From Candidatus Bathyarchaeota archaeon (lineage in GTDB: Archaea > Thermoproteota > Bathyarchaeia > Bathyarchaeales > Bathycorpusculaceae), in assembly GCA_023488905.1 (NCBI GenBank), contig JAMDCQ010000015.1, forward strand, positions 1-64,000: a stretch of DNA of 64,000 nt, read 5' to 3'. Made by a program: the position numbers and the translations under genes. Below, one piece after another: positions 1 through 8,678 of the stretch (position 1 is its first letter; the number at the start of each line of letters is the position of its first letter). The notes below the pieces were generated by a model. It was not told where the DNA came from. It saw nothing but the letters and a program-made list of their open reading frames with translations, and did not search any database.

Positions 1-17
1 TTTGTAGTCGGGTCTAA

Positions 18-1070
18 CCAAACATAACTTTCACCGACGAAGAAGAACTCGACGACTTCATAACACGCATTGTGCACCGACAGGGCAAACACGTTAGCAT
101 CGCTCACCCCATCGTGGACTTGACGCTGCCGGGGAAGCACCGTCTTGCGGTGTCTTTTGGTAAAGAAACTACACCCGCAGGTACCAGCTTTACGATTAGG
201 AAGTTCAGAGAAGACCCCTTAACAATCGTTGACTTGATAATGAATGAAACCATTGACGAATCCATAGGTGCTTACCTTTGGATGCTTATGGAAAACAAAA
301 TGTCAGTTATGGTTGTTGGCCCCACAGGTGCAGGCAAGACAACCGCGTTAAACGCCATCGCATGTTTGGTTAGACCCGACTACAAAATGATCTCTGTAGA
401 GGAAGTTCAAGAAATAAACCTTCCACAAGAGAACTGGGTTTCCACTATAGCCAGAACAGGATTCGGCGGGGATGGCGACGGCGAAGTCACCCTCTACGAC
501 CTCATCAAATCAGCAGTGCGGCACAGGCCAACAATGATTCTTGTAGGCGAAATCAGAGGTGAAGAAGCATATGTGCTATTCCAGGCGCTTGCAACAGGTC
601 ACGGTGGCTTATGTACCATGCACGCAGACGACGTCGAAACAGTAATCAAACGGCTAACCCAGCCTCCAATGAATATCCCTCAAACCATCCTTTCATTGAT
701 GAACTGTGTCATAGTAGTTAAGCAGATAAAAACCAGTGGTGGTTTCAATTCACATGAAAGAAAAGGATCCAGCCGCAAATTCACCAAAATAGCCGAAGTA
801 GACAACAGCGGTCAATCCCACGATGTCTTTACTTGGCACCTCTCTTCAGACACCTTCCAAAGCAACCTTGCCAACAGTTATCTATTCAAAAAAATCGCTA
901 CATCCGTTGATGTCCCCGTCAGCGTAGTAGTGCAGGAATTCGAGCGCCGAAAGAAAATCTTGTTAAGCATGGTTGAACACAACCTGCGCGACTTCCGAAG
1001 CGTTCACAAAGCTCTAAACAGTTCACTAAACCTCGAAGCGTTAAACCAAGAGGCCGCCGAGGTACCATAG
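18..1070 (+). CDS. Archaeal type II/IV secretion or pilus assembly ATPase (VirB11/GspE-like), 5' incomplete
   Basis: Cytoplasmic hexameric ATPase expected to power assembly of a type IV pilus-like filament. The Walker A motif GPTGAGKTT, the Walker B segment ILVGEIRGEEA and the His box GHGGLCTMHAD are all present in the usual order. A GTG at 72 could serve as a start, but the upstream codons encode NITFTDEEELDDF, typical N-terminal-domain sequence of this family, back to a TAA at 15-17. Frame 1 before that stop reads FVVGSN, so one missing C near 18-20 would join both halves into a gene entering from the left edge. The downstream TadC-like gene begins 4 bases after the stop, so the two are probably co-transcribed. 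The family is secure; the true start is outside the window. Confidence 0.88.
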   Translation, partial: PNITFTDEEELDDFITRIVHRQGKHVSIAHPIVDLTLPGKHRLAVSFGKETTPAGTSFTIRKFREDPLTIVDLIMNETIDESIGAYLWMLMENKMSVMVVGPTGAGKTTALNAIACLVRPDYKMISVEEVQEINLPQENWVSTIARTGFGGDGDGEVTLYDLIKSAVRHRPTMILVGEIRGEEAYVLFQALATGHGGLCTMHADDVETVIKRLTQPPMNIPQTILSLMNCVIVVKQIKTSGGFNSHERKGSSRKFTKIAEVDNSGQSHDVFTWHLSSDTFQSNLANSYLFKKIATSVDVPVSVVVQEFERRKKILLSMVEHNLRDFRSVHKALNSSLNLEALNQEAAEVP

Positions 1071-1073
1071 AAG

Positions 1074-2594
1074 ATGAAAAAAAACCCCCGTAGCGGTTTT
1101 TTAGGCAAAATACTATGTGAACTCAACAAAGCTACTAGTGAAGACCGTGAGAAAACTGAAGCTGAGCTGCCTTTTGCGGTAATGATTTTTACTCTTATGG
1201 CTGCAAGCGGCATATCTCCGTATGACAGCTGGAAGAAAATGCGTAAACTAACATTTTTGCCTATCTTCAAGAAAGAGGCAGATGAGGTTGTGCGCCAAGT
1301 TGAGGTGTTGGGCAAAGACCCATTGACTGTTATGTATCAGCGGGCCGAAGAAACCCAATCTAAGCTCTATCGGAACTTTTTAGGTGGCTTTGTTTCTTCA
1401 GTTCGTAGCGGCGGAAAACTTGTTGACTACATGAAAAGCCAGCTTAAATCGATCTTTGAGTTGCGTTACATTAACCTGAACCGCTCAATTGAGCGGATTG
1501 CTGCTTTGGTTGAAGCATACTCGGTCATGCTAATAGTTGTCTTATGCACCTACATCCTCTTCGTCATATTCTCCTCATCCAGCGTTATGGATCTTTTAGC
1601 TAGCACTTCCATTTCGATTTCGCCTTCAATGTCCTACATCATAGCGTTTGTAATCATGCCCGTTATGTCCGGCATCTTCATCTTGATGGCGCATAACATG
1701 CAGCGGAGCGCTTTCCCAGACCTAAAAGACCTCTACAAAAAAGCAATAATCTTCACTGCCCCCGCCTTCGTCGTTATAGGTGTCTTCGGGGTTGTAAAGT
1801 CGCTTCAGGATGCAATCAAGCCTTTAGGTTTACCTGAAATAGCAACAATAGCCCTTGTTGCCGCATCACTGCCAATCGCCATACAGTACTACCGTATATC
1901 GAAAATCAACTATAACGCGGAAGAATCAATTCCAAGCTTCATACGAGACATCACTGAATCCCAAAAAACTGGGCTGTCACCCGAAAAAAGCATCATACAA
2001 GCCACGAAACGCAAAGACTACGGAAGTTTTTCTAAATTTCTCGTTTTGATACGGAGCCAGATCGAGTGGGGTATTCCATTGAGGAAAACTTTTGAGAATT
2101 TGAAGAAGGAAATTCGAAGCTGGTTTGTCATCGTGAACTTTGCTATGATGGTGGAAACCCTTGAGATTGGCGGAAACTCTATCCAATCCCTTGAAATCCT
2201 CTCAGAATACAGTGAAAAAGAGCGTGAATTACAGGTTAACCGCAGAGCCCTCTTAAAACCTTACATTCTCTTAGCGTTCATGTGGAGCGCCCTGATCGCA
2301 GTGACCACCACAATCGTAGCCTTAACCACGACTATGATGACTGGCATCGTAAGCTCCGACCTCTCCTCAGTTGCAATGATCGCCATGCAAGACCAACTCA
2401 AAGTGTTCTCTGTAGGCATAATCATTCAATGCTGGATTTCAGGGTTCTTCATCGGAAAAATCAGCGAAGGCAACTTTGGCGCAGGCTTCAAAATCGCCGC
2501 GATGCTTGCCGCAACTGCATACTTCTCGCTTGTTCTCTCTCAAGTGCTATTGCAAGACACATTCAGTATGGTTAGTCCTGGAGGTTTATCGTAG
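1074..2594 (+). CDS. TadC/GspF-like pilus assembly membrane platform protein
   Basis: Integral membrane protein that would form the inner platform on which the ATPase acts. The 506-residue protein contains two T2SSF-type modules, at roughly residues 30-200 and 290-490. Each has a cytoplasmic helical part (for example FVSSVRSGGKLVDYMKSQL and FAMMVETLEIGGNSIQSLE) followed by hydrophobic helices, about seven in total, at roughly 150-170, 185-205, 228-270, 395-420, 440-460 and 470-490. The ATG lies 3 bases after the ATPase stop. The TAG at its end abuts the next coding frame directly, in the same reading frame, and a GGAGGT within its last codons can serve the following gene. The ATPase-platform pairing is characteristic of archaeal type IV pili. 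Confidence 0.88.
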   Translation: MKKNPRSGFLGKILCELNKATSEDREKTEAELPFAVMIFTLMAASGISPYDSWKKMRKLTFLPIFKKEADEVVRQVEVLGKDPLTVMYQRAEETQSKLYRNFLGGFVSSVRSGGKLVDYMKSQLKSIFELRYINLNRSIERIAALVEAYSVMLIVVLCTYILFVIFSSSSVMDLLASTSISISPSMSYIIAFVIMPVMSGIFILMAHNMQRSAFPDLKDLYKKAIIFTAPAFVVIGVFGVVKSLQDAIKPLGLPEIATIALVAASLPIAIQYYRISKINYNAEESIPSFIRDITESQKTGLSPEKSIIQATKRKDYGSFSKFLVLIRSQIEWGIPLRKTFENLKKEIRSWFVIVNFAMMVETLEIGGNSIQSLEILSEYSEKERELQVNRRALLKPYILLAFMWSALIAVTTTIVALTTTMMTGIVSSDLSSVAMIAMQDQLKVFSVGIIIQCWISGFFIGKISEGNFGAGFKIAAMLAATAYFSLVLSQVLLQDTFSMVSPGGLS

Positions 2595-3635
2595 CTGCCT
2601 TCGACGACGTTTGACACTTTCTTTGCATGCACAATCATCGTTGCTGTGGCTTTGATAGCTACGGCTTTTCTGGGCACAACCCTCCAAGCTCGCATTGACA
2701 GCACTCAGGACTTAAACAAAGACAGCTACCTCAGAGCCATAGCCGACCGCATAGTTACAAACGCGGGAAGTCCACATGACTGGGGAAAAAGTGACAAATT
2801 ACCAAGTGACTTAGGCTTAGCCTTAAACTCAGCAACAAGCGTCTACGAGTTGGATATCGATAAAATAAGTCGCCTATCCAACTTAAACATCTACTCATTA
2901 TCGCATCTTGAGTTGGCTGCTGCTTCAAAACTAAGCAACATAGCTCTGGGCATAGAAGTCTCGCAAATCATGACCATAAACCTTGAACAAACAAACACCT
3001 ACACCGCAGGCGCAGACACCTACTCCACCTTAGCGGTTTCGACGTATCTTGAGTCTAAACCTGTAGAAGCAAACCTGCAATGCTACCTCATTGCCCAAAA
3101 CTACCAATACAACGCCACCGCAACAGTCACTGAGTCAGGCACCGCAGAAATAACTGTCCATTACCCCACCGCCGCCGCGGACGATGCTTTACTTGTTGTT
3201 TTTGCTAATGTTCCTTTTGATGAAAGATTAACCTCCTATACAATCTATAACTTCGGCAACGGCTCGCAAGAAACAACCCCCACCAGCACCACTCTATCGC
3301 TTAGTCCACTAAACTATAGCCTCAGCTTCAACCAGACAGCGGGCGCCTCGGTTCAGAAAGTGTACACATTTAGTTATGCGCACCAATACACCACCACTTC
3401 TCCTCAAGATGGGCAATGTGTCATCCCCCATCTCATCGACCACAGCCCCATAGTTTTGATTGTCTGCGCTCAACTTGACGGCCAATACTTCCAGGAGTGG
3501 ACAAGCTACCCCCAAATCCCCCTAACCGCAGGCTCAAGTTTCGCTAATTCTGAGCGGCACGTCTTCTCCTCTATGGTTACAATCAACGGAGTGCTCTACA
3601 AGCTTAACTTAAGTTTAGGAGATGTAAATCCTTGA
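2595..3635 (+). CDS. Pilus-locus membrane-anchored extracellular protein, pilin-like N-terminus
   Basis: Not assigned to a named family. A GTG at 2646 is possible, but the open frame begins directly after the TadC stop and reads PSTTFDTFFACTIIVAVAL before that GTG. The N-terminal transmembrane helix would be cut if GTG were used. I therefore propose CTG at 2595, with GGAGGT at 2580-2585 nine bases upstream. The product would have one N-terminal helix followed by about 310 residues rich in Thr, Ser and Asn with many N-glycosylation sequons, suggesting an extracellular domain. It overlaps the next gene by 4 bases. Location after the ATPase and platform genes suggests a filament or filament-associated subunit. 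The coding region is confident, the function is not. Confidence 0.7.
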   Translation: MPSTTFDTFFACTIIVAVALIATAFLGTTLQARIDSTQDLNKDSYLRAIADRIVTNAGSPHDWGKSDKLPSDLGLALNSATSVYELDIDKISRLSNLNIYSLSHLELAAASKLSNIALGIEVSQIMTINLEQTNTYTAGADTYSTLAVSTYLESKPVEANLQCYLIAQNYQYNATATVTESGTAEITVHYPTAAADDALLVVFANVPFDERLTSYTIYNFGNGSQETTPTSTTLSLSPLNYSLSFNQTAGASVQKVYTFSYAHQYTTTSPQDGQCVIPHLIDHSPIVLIVCAQLDGQYFQEWTSYPQIPLTAGSSFANSERHVFSSMVTINGVLYKLNLSLGDVNP

Positions 3636-4063
3636 GGCTTCTGAGAAACCGAAAAGGACAAGCACGCGTCATAGAAGCATTCTTCGCTGCGACACTGCTA
3701 CTTTCATGTCTGACGCTTATCCCAGCGCAATCAAACCCCCAAAACGCCGCCGCAGACAGCGCTAACTTGGCTTCAAGGGCAGAGAATATTCTCTTAAGCC
3801 TCGACAGCGAGGGGCAACTAGCCAAATTAGTTGACCAGCATGACTGGGCAACACTTGGCGACTGCATCGAATCAGCGTTGCCTCTTATGATATGGTTTAA
3901 CTTAACAGTCTACGACACAAACAACCACGCATTAAACGAGTACCCAATCTGCAACGGCGGCGCAGCAAGCAACAAAATCGCATCCATAAACTACATCTGC
4001 GCCAGCCCAAATAGCAACTTTGCAGTTTACGTTCTACAGTTACAGCTAGCAGCGGTGGATTAA
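3632..4063 (+). CDS. Small pilin-like membrane protein of the pilus locus
   Basis: A 143-residue protein with a short basic N-terminus (RLLRNRKGQARVIEAFF) leading into a hydrophobic helix at about residues 15-31 and then a soluble extracellular part. The basic-glycine-hydrophobic layout resembles archaeal class III prepilin-like proteins, though no signal peptidase site can be assigned confidently. The start is TTG, overlapping the TGA of the preceding gene (TTGA), with AGGAG ten bases upstream at 3617-3621. Overlap with its neighbour and a one-base gap to the next gene indicate one transcript. I infer a minor pilin or pseudopilin role; no catalytic motif is visible. Confidence 0.65.
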   Translation: MRLLRNRKGQARVIEAFFAATLLLSCLTLIPAQSNPQNAAADSANLASRAENILLSLDSEGQLAKLVDQHDWATLGDCIESALPLMIWFNLTVYDTNNHALNEYPICNGGAASNKIASINYICASPNSNFAVYVLQLQLAAVD

Positions 4064-4064
4064 G

Positions 4065-4829
4065 ATGAAAAAACGGAGCTTAAGACATGACTGCAGGGGA
4101 CAAGTACTCATCGTCAGCGCGCTCTTAGTGGCTTTACTCTTGCTTTCAACAGCCATCTACGTTATAGAAGTCAGTAAAGACGTACCCACAGTTGAGGCAG
4201 ACATAACCTCCAATTTCGAAAGCTACCAACCCAGTCTGAGATGCGCCTTGATTAGCGCTTTGGCCAATGTAACCAACGGAGGCAGCAGAGAGGTTTTAGC
4301 TTCGGACTTATCCGATTTGAAAACGGTTATTCTTGCTCGTTCTTACCAAGCCCTGCTCACAATAGAGTACAGCCCACTAAACGGCGGCGTCTACCAAGAC
4401 GGCTTCTGGGTGTCTTCCGGCGGCTCCGGTGAGGGTGTTTCAAGCGTCTACGTCAGTTTTGCTTTTAATGCTTCAAACTCTGCGGGCTACTCCCATTTAG
4501 TTTACTCAGTTAATGTGACTTCCCGAATGGATGTGAGCGGAAACTATCAGCAAGTAAATGACACGCACAGACAAGTAACGCTAAACCTCAAGTATTCAAA
4601 CGAAGCTGGGGCTGCTTTGGCGCAGAACCAAACCTTCAGTTACCAAAACGGCGCAGACTGGGTACCTGCCGATTCAACTCTCATCGTTGACCATGGCGAT
4701 GGCACCTATACCGTTTCCTTCTACGCTGAAATGCCCTCAACAGGTGAAGTGTTGAATGTTTCAGCCTCATGCTGGGACCAGCGAGGTATATGTATAAAAG
4801 CAAACGTCGCATGCAACCGAATAACATAA
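4065..4829 (+). CDS. Membrane-anchored extracellular protein of the pilus locus
   Basis: A 254-residue protein with an N-terminal basic stretch (KKRSLRHDCRGQ) followed by a hydrophobic helix, VLIVSALLVALLLLSTAIYV, and a long extracellular part containing several NxT/S sequons and Cys near the C-terminus. ATG lies one base after the previous stop. The arrangement of a charged N-terminus, a GQ at the membrane boundary and a beta-rich ectodomain matches the two preceding small proteins, so the three probably form one functional set with the ATPase and the TadC-like platform. I do not recognise a named family. Confidence 0.65.
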   Translation: MKKRSLRHDCRGQVLIVSALLVALLLLSTAIYVIEVSKDVPTVEADITSNFESYQPSLRCALISALANVTNGGSREVLASDLSDLKTVILARSYQALLTIEYSPLNGGVYQDGFWVSSGGSGEGVSSVYVSFAFNASNSAGYSHLVYSVNVTSRMDVSGNYQQVNDTHRQVTLNLKYSNEAGAALAQNQTFSYQNGADWVPADSTLIVDHGDGTYTVSFYAEMPSTGEVLNVSASCWDQRGICIKANVACNRIT

Positions 4830-4850
4830 CCGTAATGATGGAGAACAAAT

Positions 4851-6192
4851 ATGTACCCGAAAGCTCTCAACATCGTAGTAACAATCCTTGCCCTCATGGC
4901 CGTTCTCACTAGCGCCTGTACCGTTCAAGCTACCCCCACCTTAACCGTTGATGACGGCACCTCCATAGAGCTCTCTGATGCAAATATTATTTGGCAGAAA
5001 CCTTACGGAGGAACAGGCAACCTACCATGCTTCATACGACCGTGCACTCTACACATTACCCGTGGACAGCGGTTTTTTGGTGGTCGGTTCCACAAAATCC
5101 CAGTCTAATGCCACGGCGGGATGGGCGCTGATGCTTAACAGCGAAGGAACCGTTGTCTGGAACCATACTTACTTGGAAGGCGCAGGAACAGAACTCCGTT
5201 ACGCAGTAAGTCTAGCTGACGGTTTCCTTTTGGTGGGTAACCAATTTTTAGCAAACGACGTAAATGGCTACATTGCAAAAGTTGATTTATCAGGCAACCT
5301 CGTCTGGAAGACAGTTGTCGGCGGGGTAAACATCGACAAACTCTTCGCGGGCGCAAAAGGGGCCGATGGATATGCGGTTTTTGGCCTGACTTTCCCCGAG
5401 GGCAATAGCGCCAAATCGTCGGCTTGGATTGTGAAACTTGACGCCGAAGGAAACATAGTTTGGCAGAACAATTACGGCAGAGACGCAGACACCACTTTGC
5501 GCGCAGCAGTTTACACCGGCGACGGCTACGTCACAGCCGGGTACACCGACCCCTCAGGTCAAAGTAACTACGACTATTACCTCCTCAAAGTTGCCTCAGA
5601 CGGGACAGAACAGTGGAACCGTACCTATGGCGGCTCTGAGAGTGAAAAAGCCCACTCCCTGACGGCAACACAGAACGGTTACATTTTGGCAGGAGAATCG
5701 CACACGACACAGACAGATGCAGATGCATGGGTTGTCAAAGTTGATTTTGATGGAGAGTTGCTTTGGAGCAAGCGGGTAGGTGGCGCCAACGCAGACTCTG
5801 CAGCCTATGTCACGTCAGCAAGGGATGAGGGCTTTTTGGTTTGTGGGTTCACGTTTAGCTTCGGCTCAGGTCAACGGGACTTTTGGGTGTTCAAAATCAC
5901 CGATGCAGGAGAGGTTTTGTTCAGTTGCGCGGTGGGTGATGAGGCGTTTCAGGAAGCATACGGTGTAGTGGACGTGGGTGGCGGCGAATACGTCTTAGCT
6001 GGATGGACTGACCCCGCAGGGCACCCTGAATTGGTGGGCAAGGCAACCTACGACTTTTGGATAGTAAAAATCAGCTTAAGCCAACAAACCAGCTTCCCCT
6101 CCTCATATTTGATCGCCATAGGCGCAGTAGCCTTTACGGTGGTAATAGCGGCTATGTTGGTGTTAGTTCGGAAGCGTAAAACAAAAAATTGA
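4851..6192 (+). pseudogene. Frameshifted secreted beta-propeller-repeat protein with C-terminal membrane anchor
   Basis: Two overlapping frames encode one protein. The first frame (ATG 4851) gives a signal peptide ending near VQATPTLTV and then IIWQKPYGGTG, which is the start of a propeller repeat. The rest of the repeats continue in the +1 frame from about 5010. Repeats of the type DGFLLVG...WIVKLDAEGNIVWQNNYGG recur about every 50 residues, six or so times, and resemble known archaeal secreted propellers. The second frame ends with one transmembrane helix and RKRKTKN. The total span is one base longer than a multiple of three, so one extra base near 5005-5015 accounts for the break. It could be a sequencing error or a real lesion. 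The product would be surface displayed and follows the pilus genes by 21 bases. Confidence 0.7.
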
Positions 6193-6219
6193 AAAATGAA
6201 CCCAAAAAAGGGCTCAGGG

Positions 6220-7092
6220 TTAATGTTGCAGTTTAGAGAATAGAATCTGCAGCGTATTTACGAGCGCGGTATAGTTGGTCCAAATCGCTGCGGTGCGGAA
6301 CTTCTTTTTGCCTTCTTCACTGTCTTGGGTTTTTTCATGGAACGCAATGAGGACTTCTTTGTTATCTGCAATCATGAAGCATGGTAGGTTGCCTTCGTCG
6401 CTGACGCGGTGCCCGTCTCCAAGCCACTTCATTTGACCGAGGAAGTAGGCGCTTTTGAGGCTGGTGTCGGTGACGACTGAAACTTGTACTTTGTTAGCTT
6501 GTGCTTTAAGTTTGTCACTGAAGTCGCTGTAGTAGAGTTCGCCGAGGTAGTCTGCGGCTGCGTAGATTTGGAAGCTGTCTTGGGTTTTTTCGAGAAGTTC
6601 GTTGGCTTTCATGAGGACTTGCTGTTCGCCTTCAAGCATTTGGAAGAGTTCTTTTTTGGCAACTTCCGTTTTTGCTTGTGGCATACTCTGCCAGAGTTCT
6701 ACTAAGCTTGGTTTTTCCTGTTCAAGCATTTTGATTTTGATTTTTTGTGCGTCTACGAGGAGGTCGATTGCTTTGTCAAGAGGGGCTGCGGTGAATTTGA
6801 GTGGCTTTTCAAATATGCTAAAAACGATGCCTTTCTTTTCTAGGTCGCGTAGTATGCGGTAGGTTTCAGTTCGGTGTAGAGCGATGGCTTCAGCGATTTC
6901 ACCTGCCTTCTTTTCGCCTGCACGGGCGAGGTAGAGGTACACGCGGATTTCGTTTTTTAGTAGTCCGAAGTGTGAAAGTGTCTCCTCGATTGTGCTTAAT
7001 TGTTTGGTTACTGTATAGTCCATTTTTACCATTTTATACGCGTCTGTCTGTTTGTTGTAGACCTTCATCACGTTTTCCATTGCTAGTGCCAT
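6220..7092 (-). CDS. TrmB-family transcriptional regulator
   Basis: A 290-residue DNA-binding protein. Residues about 35-100 form the TrmB winged helix (LKNEIRVYLYLARAGEKKAGEIAEAIALHRTETYRILRDLEKKG), followed by a coiled segment and a C-terminal effector-like domain of about 160 residues. TrmB proteins usually sense sugars or other small ligands. The start at 7092 (ATGGCA) has AGGA about 12 bases upstream; an internal ATG before KMDYTVTKQ is an alternative. It is convergent with the beta-propeller gene and has its own promoter region at 7144-7191. Its target cannot be read from the sequence; autoregulation is plausible. Confidence 0.85.
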   Translation of the reverse strand: MALAMENVMKVYNKQTDAYKMVKMDYTVTKQLSTIEETLSHFGLLKNEIRVYLYLARAGEKKAGEIAEAIALHRTETYRILRDLEKKGIVFSIFEKPLKFTAAPLDKAIDLLVDAQKIKIKMLEQEKPSLVELWQSMPQAKTEVAKKELFQMLEGEQQVLMKANELLEKTQDSFQIYAAADYLGELYYSDFSDKLKAQANKVQVSVVTDTSLKSAYFLGQMKWLGDGHRVSDEGNLPCFMIADNKEVLIAFHEKTQDSEEGKKKFRTAAIWTNYTALVNTLQILFSKLQH

Positions 7093-7143
7093 TTTGGGGG
7101 TTCATCCTTTCCTTAATTGGGGGTATTGTTAGCTGATTTAGAC

Positions 7144-7191
7144 TGAAAATATATAATACCGTTGCGACTTTGCAATCTGAATTACTAATTC
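7144..7191 (-). promoter_or_regulatory. Promoter and possible operator of the TrmB gene
   Basis: Reading the minus strand, an AT-rich TATA element (TATTATATATTTT, 7146-7158) lies about 55 bases before the proposed ATG. Just upstream of it on the same strand are TTGC/GCAA arms around GACTTT and the near-palindrome GAATT-ACT-AATTC (7179-7191). The location directly upstream of the TATA element is typical for an activator or autoregulator site in archaea. Regulator identity is inferred only from proximity. Confidence 0.45.
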
Positions 7192-7192
7192 A

Positions 7193-7764
7193 CATTCAAG
7201 ATGTCGCTTTTATTTGCTTGTAATTGTTGCAAAATCAATAAATTTATGTTAGAATTGTCGAATTAGTTACAGTTTCGTGTTTGACCTCCCAAGACATACA
7301 GAACTGTTTGTCACCAAACCAACACATACAACCATTATAGTTCGCTGTTAAATGATGCCACCAGCGCAACATATGCTTCGCTAAACTTCGCCGTCAAACA
7401 GGCCAAAAATGCTGCTTCGGTTTATCGGCGGTTTACTTTTTTCAGTAACCGTTTCTTGGGCAATTTAGGTTTTTTAACTCTGCTTGCATCAGCAGTCAAC
7501 AAATGCACCTGCATAAAGATAGAGGTTGACCAATTATAAGTTAAACGCCACCCCACAATCAAACGGTGGTTGAGGGTTTTCTTATCCCCTCTATAGGTTT
7601 TCTGCATAGGTTGAATATTAGAATCCAAATATGTTGGTAAAATTGGGTCGGCAAGTTGCTTGCTTGCGGTGGCGTATGAGAAGCTGATTGTTGTATCCAG
7701 AAGATTTAAGTTCATATACGTATTGAAAAACCCTCAAATCCCCAAACGGTGGCGCATAATTGTG
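7193..7764. other. Intergenic region without a convincing gene
   Basis: Between the TrmB promoter and tRNA-Pro I see no gene I trust. A 97-residue minus-strand frame (7422-7715) exists, but its start sits where the tRNA promoter should be and its composition is unconvincing. A TATA-like element (TTCATATAC, about 7711-7719) lies about 45 bases before the tRNA and can serve as its promoter. Confidence 0.4.
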
Positions 7765-7843
7765 GGGGCCGTCGTCTAGCATGGATTAGGATACATGCCT
7801 GGGGCGCATGCGATCCTGGGTTCAAATCCCAGCGGCCCCACCA
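7765..7843 (+). tRNA. tRNA-Pro (anticodon GGG)
   Basis: A complete cloverleaf is visible. The 7-bp acceptor stem pairs GGGGCCG (7765-7771) with CGGCCCC (7833-7839). The D stem is GTCT/GGAT. The anticodon stem is CATGC/GCATG around loop CTGGGGC with anticodon GGG. The T stem is CTGGG/CCCAG around TTCAAAT. The discriminator base is A, and CCA is encoded at 7841-7843. No intron is present. A degenerate copy of the same gene lies about 0.9 kb downstream (8679-8745). Confidence 0.97.
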
Positions 7844-7862
7844 CTGTTTTCTTCTTTAATAA

Positions 7863-7970
7863 TTGTTGCCGAAAAGGCGCCTATACACAACAACCAACGG
7901 ACTGCGTGGATGCTGTGTTTTGGGTTCTGCATTTATTTTGCGTTGCAGGCTGGTTGTAAACGTGTTTGAT
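7863..7970 (+). repeat. Dispersed stem-loop element, copy A
   Basis: Begins 20 bases after tRNA-Pro. It has the stem TTGTTG/CAACAA around a 19-nt loop ending CCTATACA, and then the partly conserved run GTGTTTTGGGTT and GCAGGCTGGTTGT. Corresponding parts occur at 33811-33931 and 44066-44181. This copy has lost the second hairpin. No coding potential is apparent. Confidence 0.6.
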
Positions 7971-8052
7971 ATTTTGGCAAGCCAACGTATCAGCTGGCAA
8001 AATCTAAAAGAGTAAAGGCATCATGTGGCTTCCAGTGATTAGAACAAAATTT

Positions 8053-8604
8053 TCATGTCCAGTTTTCTGTAGGCTCATGCCCCTTCTGCAGCCGTTTCTT
8101 AATTTCCTCTAGAGTTTGTCTATGAGTTTCTTCATCTTCAACTATCTTGCCGAGCAGTTTTTTGTATTTATCCAAATCTACGCCGTACAACTGGCTTATT
8201 TGTTTTGACATAAACTGGAATGTTTTGGCTTGAGTGGACATAAACTGCTCTTCACCAGTTGGACTTTCCAAAGTTGAGATGAAACCATAGAGGTCTTCGG
8301 GTGTTATTTCCTCTTTTTCAGATATATCCAAGGATATAGTTTCGATTGTTTTGAAAATTAAGCTTAGGTTCTTTCTGCATTCCTTTTGTTCTACTTGGGG
8401 ATTTCCTATGGCTTTGGCTATTTTTTTCAGTATGGTTGCATGTTTTTTGCTATCTGACGAAATCCTATGGAACTTGGTTTTGATTGAGGCGTCTTTGGTT
8501 TTCTTAGATAATTCTTCGAATAACTGACTTGTTTTTTCTTCTAGATAACTTAGGCAAATAAAGCATTCAGCGACGCAAGCTGAGTCCTTCACTGAAGTAA
8601 TCAC
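8053..8604 (-). CDS. Ferritin-like/rubrerythrin-like four-helix protein
   Basis: A predicted all-helical protein of about 180 residues whose first half (LEEKTSQLFEELSKKTKDASIKTKFHRISSDSKKHATILKKIAK) has the Glu and His spacing seen in ferritin-like diiron proteins. A second helix pair near the C-terminus contains EDEETHRQTLEEI. Such proteins often handle iron or peroxide, but the exact metal ligands cannot be confirmed here. GTG at 8604 is one start; GTG at 8592 (VKDSACVAEC) has AGGTG at a better distance. The gene is alone between tRNA-Pro and its decayed copy, so it may be cargo of an old insertion. A perfect palindrome sits directly upstream. Confidence 0.7.
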   Translation of the reverse strand: MITSVKDSACVAECFICLSYLEEKTSQLFEELSKKTKDASIKTKFHRISSDSKKHATILKKIAKAIGNPQVEQKECRKNLSLIFKTIETISLDISEKEEITPEDLYGFISTLESPTGEEQFMSTQAKTFQFMSKQISQLYGVDLDKYKKLLGKIVEDEETHRQTLEEIKKRLQKGHEPTENWT

Positions 8605-8609
8605 ACCTA

Positions 8610-8624
8610 AGCAACGTAGTTGCT
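8610..8624. promoter_or_regulatory. Palindromic operator candidate upstream of the ferritin-like gene
   Basis: Perfect inverted repeat AGCAAC-GTA-GTTGCT. It lies 6 bases before the GTG and about 20 bases downstream of a minus-strand TATA-like element (TATTTTAAATG, about 8642-8652), so it would overlap the transcription start. That position suits a repressor site, perhaps responsive to metal or redox state. The regulator is unknown. Confidence 0.45.
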
Positions 8625-8678
8625 GAATAAAATAGCTTGTGCATTTAAAATATGGCTTTCCCAGTTTCTGATTATTTG

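Noticed and set aside
7422..7715. 97-residue minus-strand ORF between TrmB and tRNA-Pro
   Set aside because: Its start overlaps the expected tRNA promoter, the protein shows no recognisable motif and has a basic, low-information tail; likely chance.
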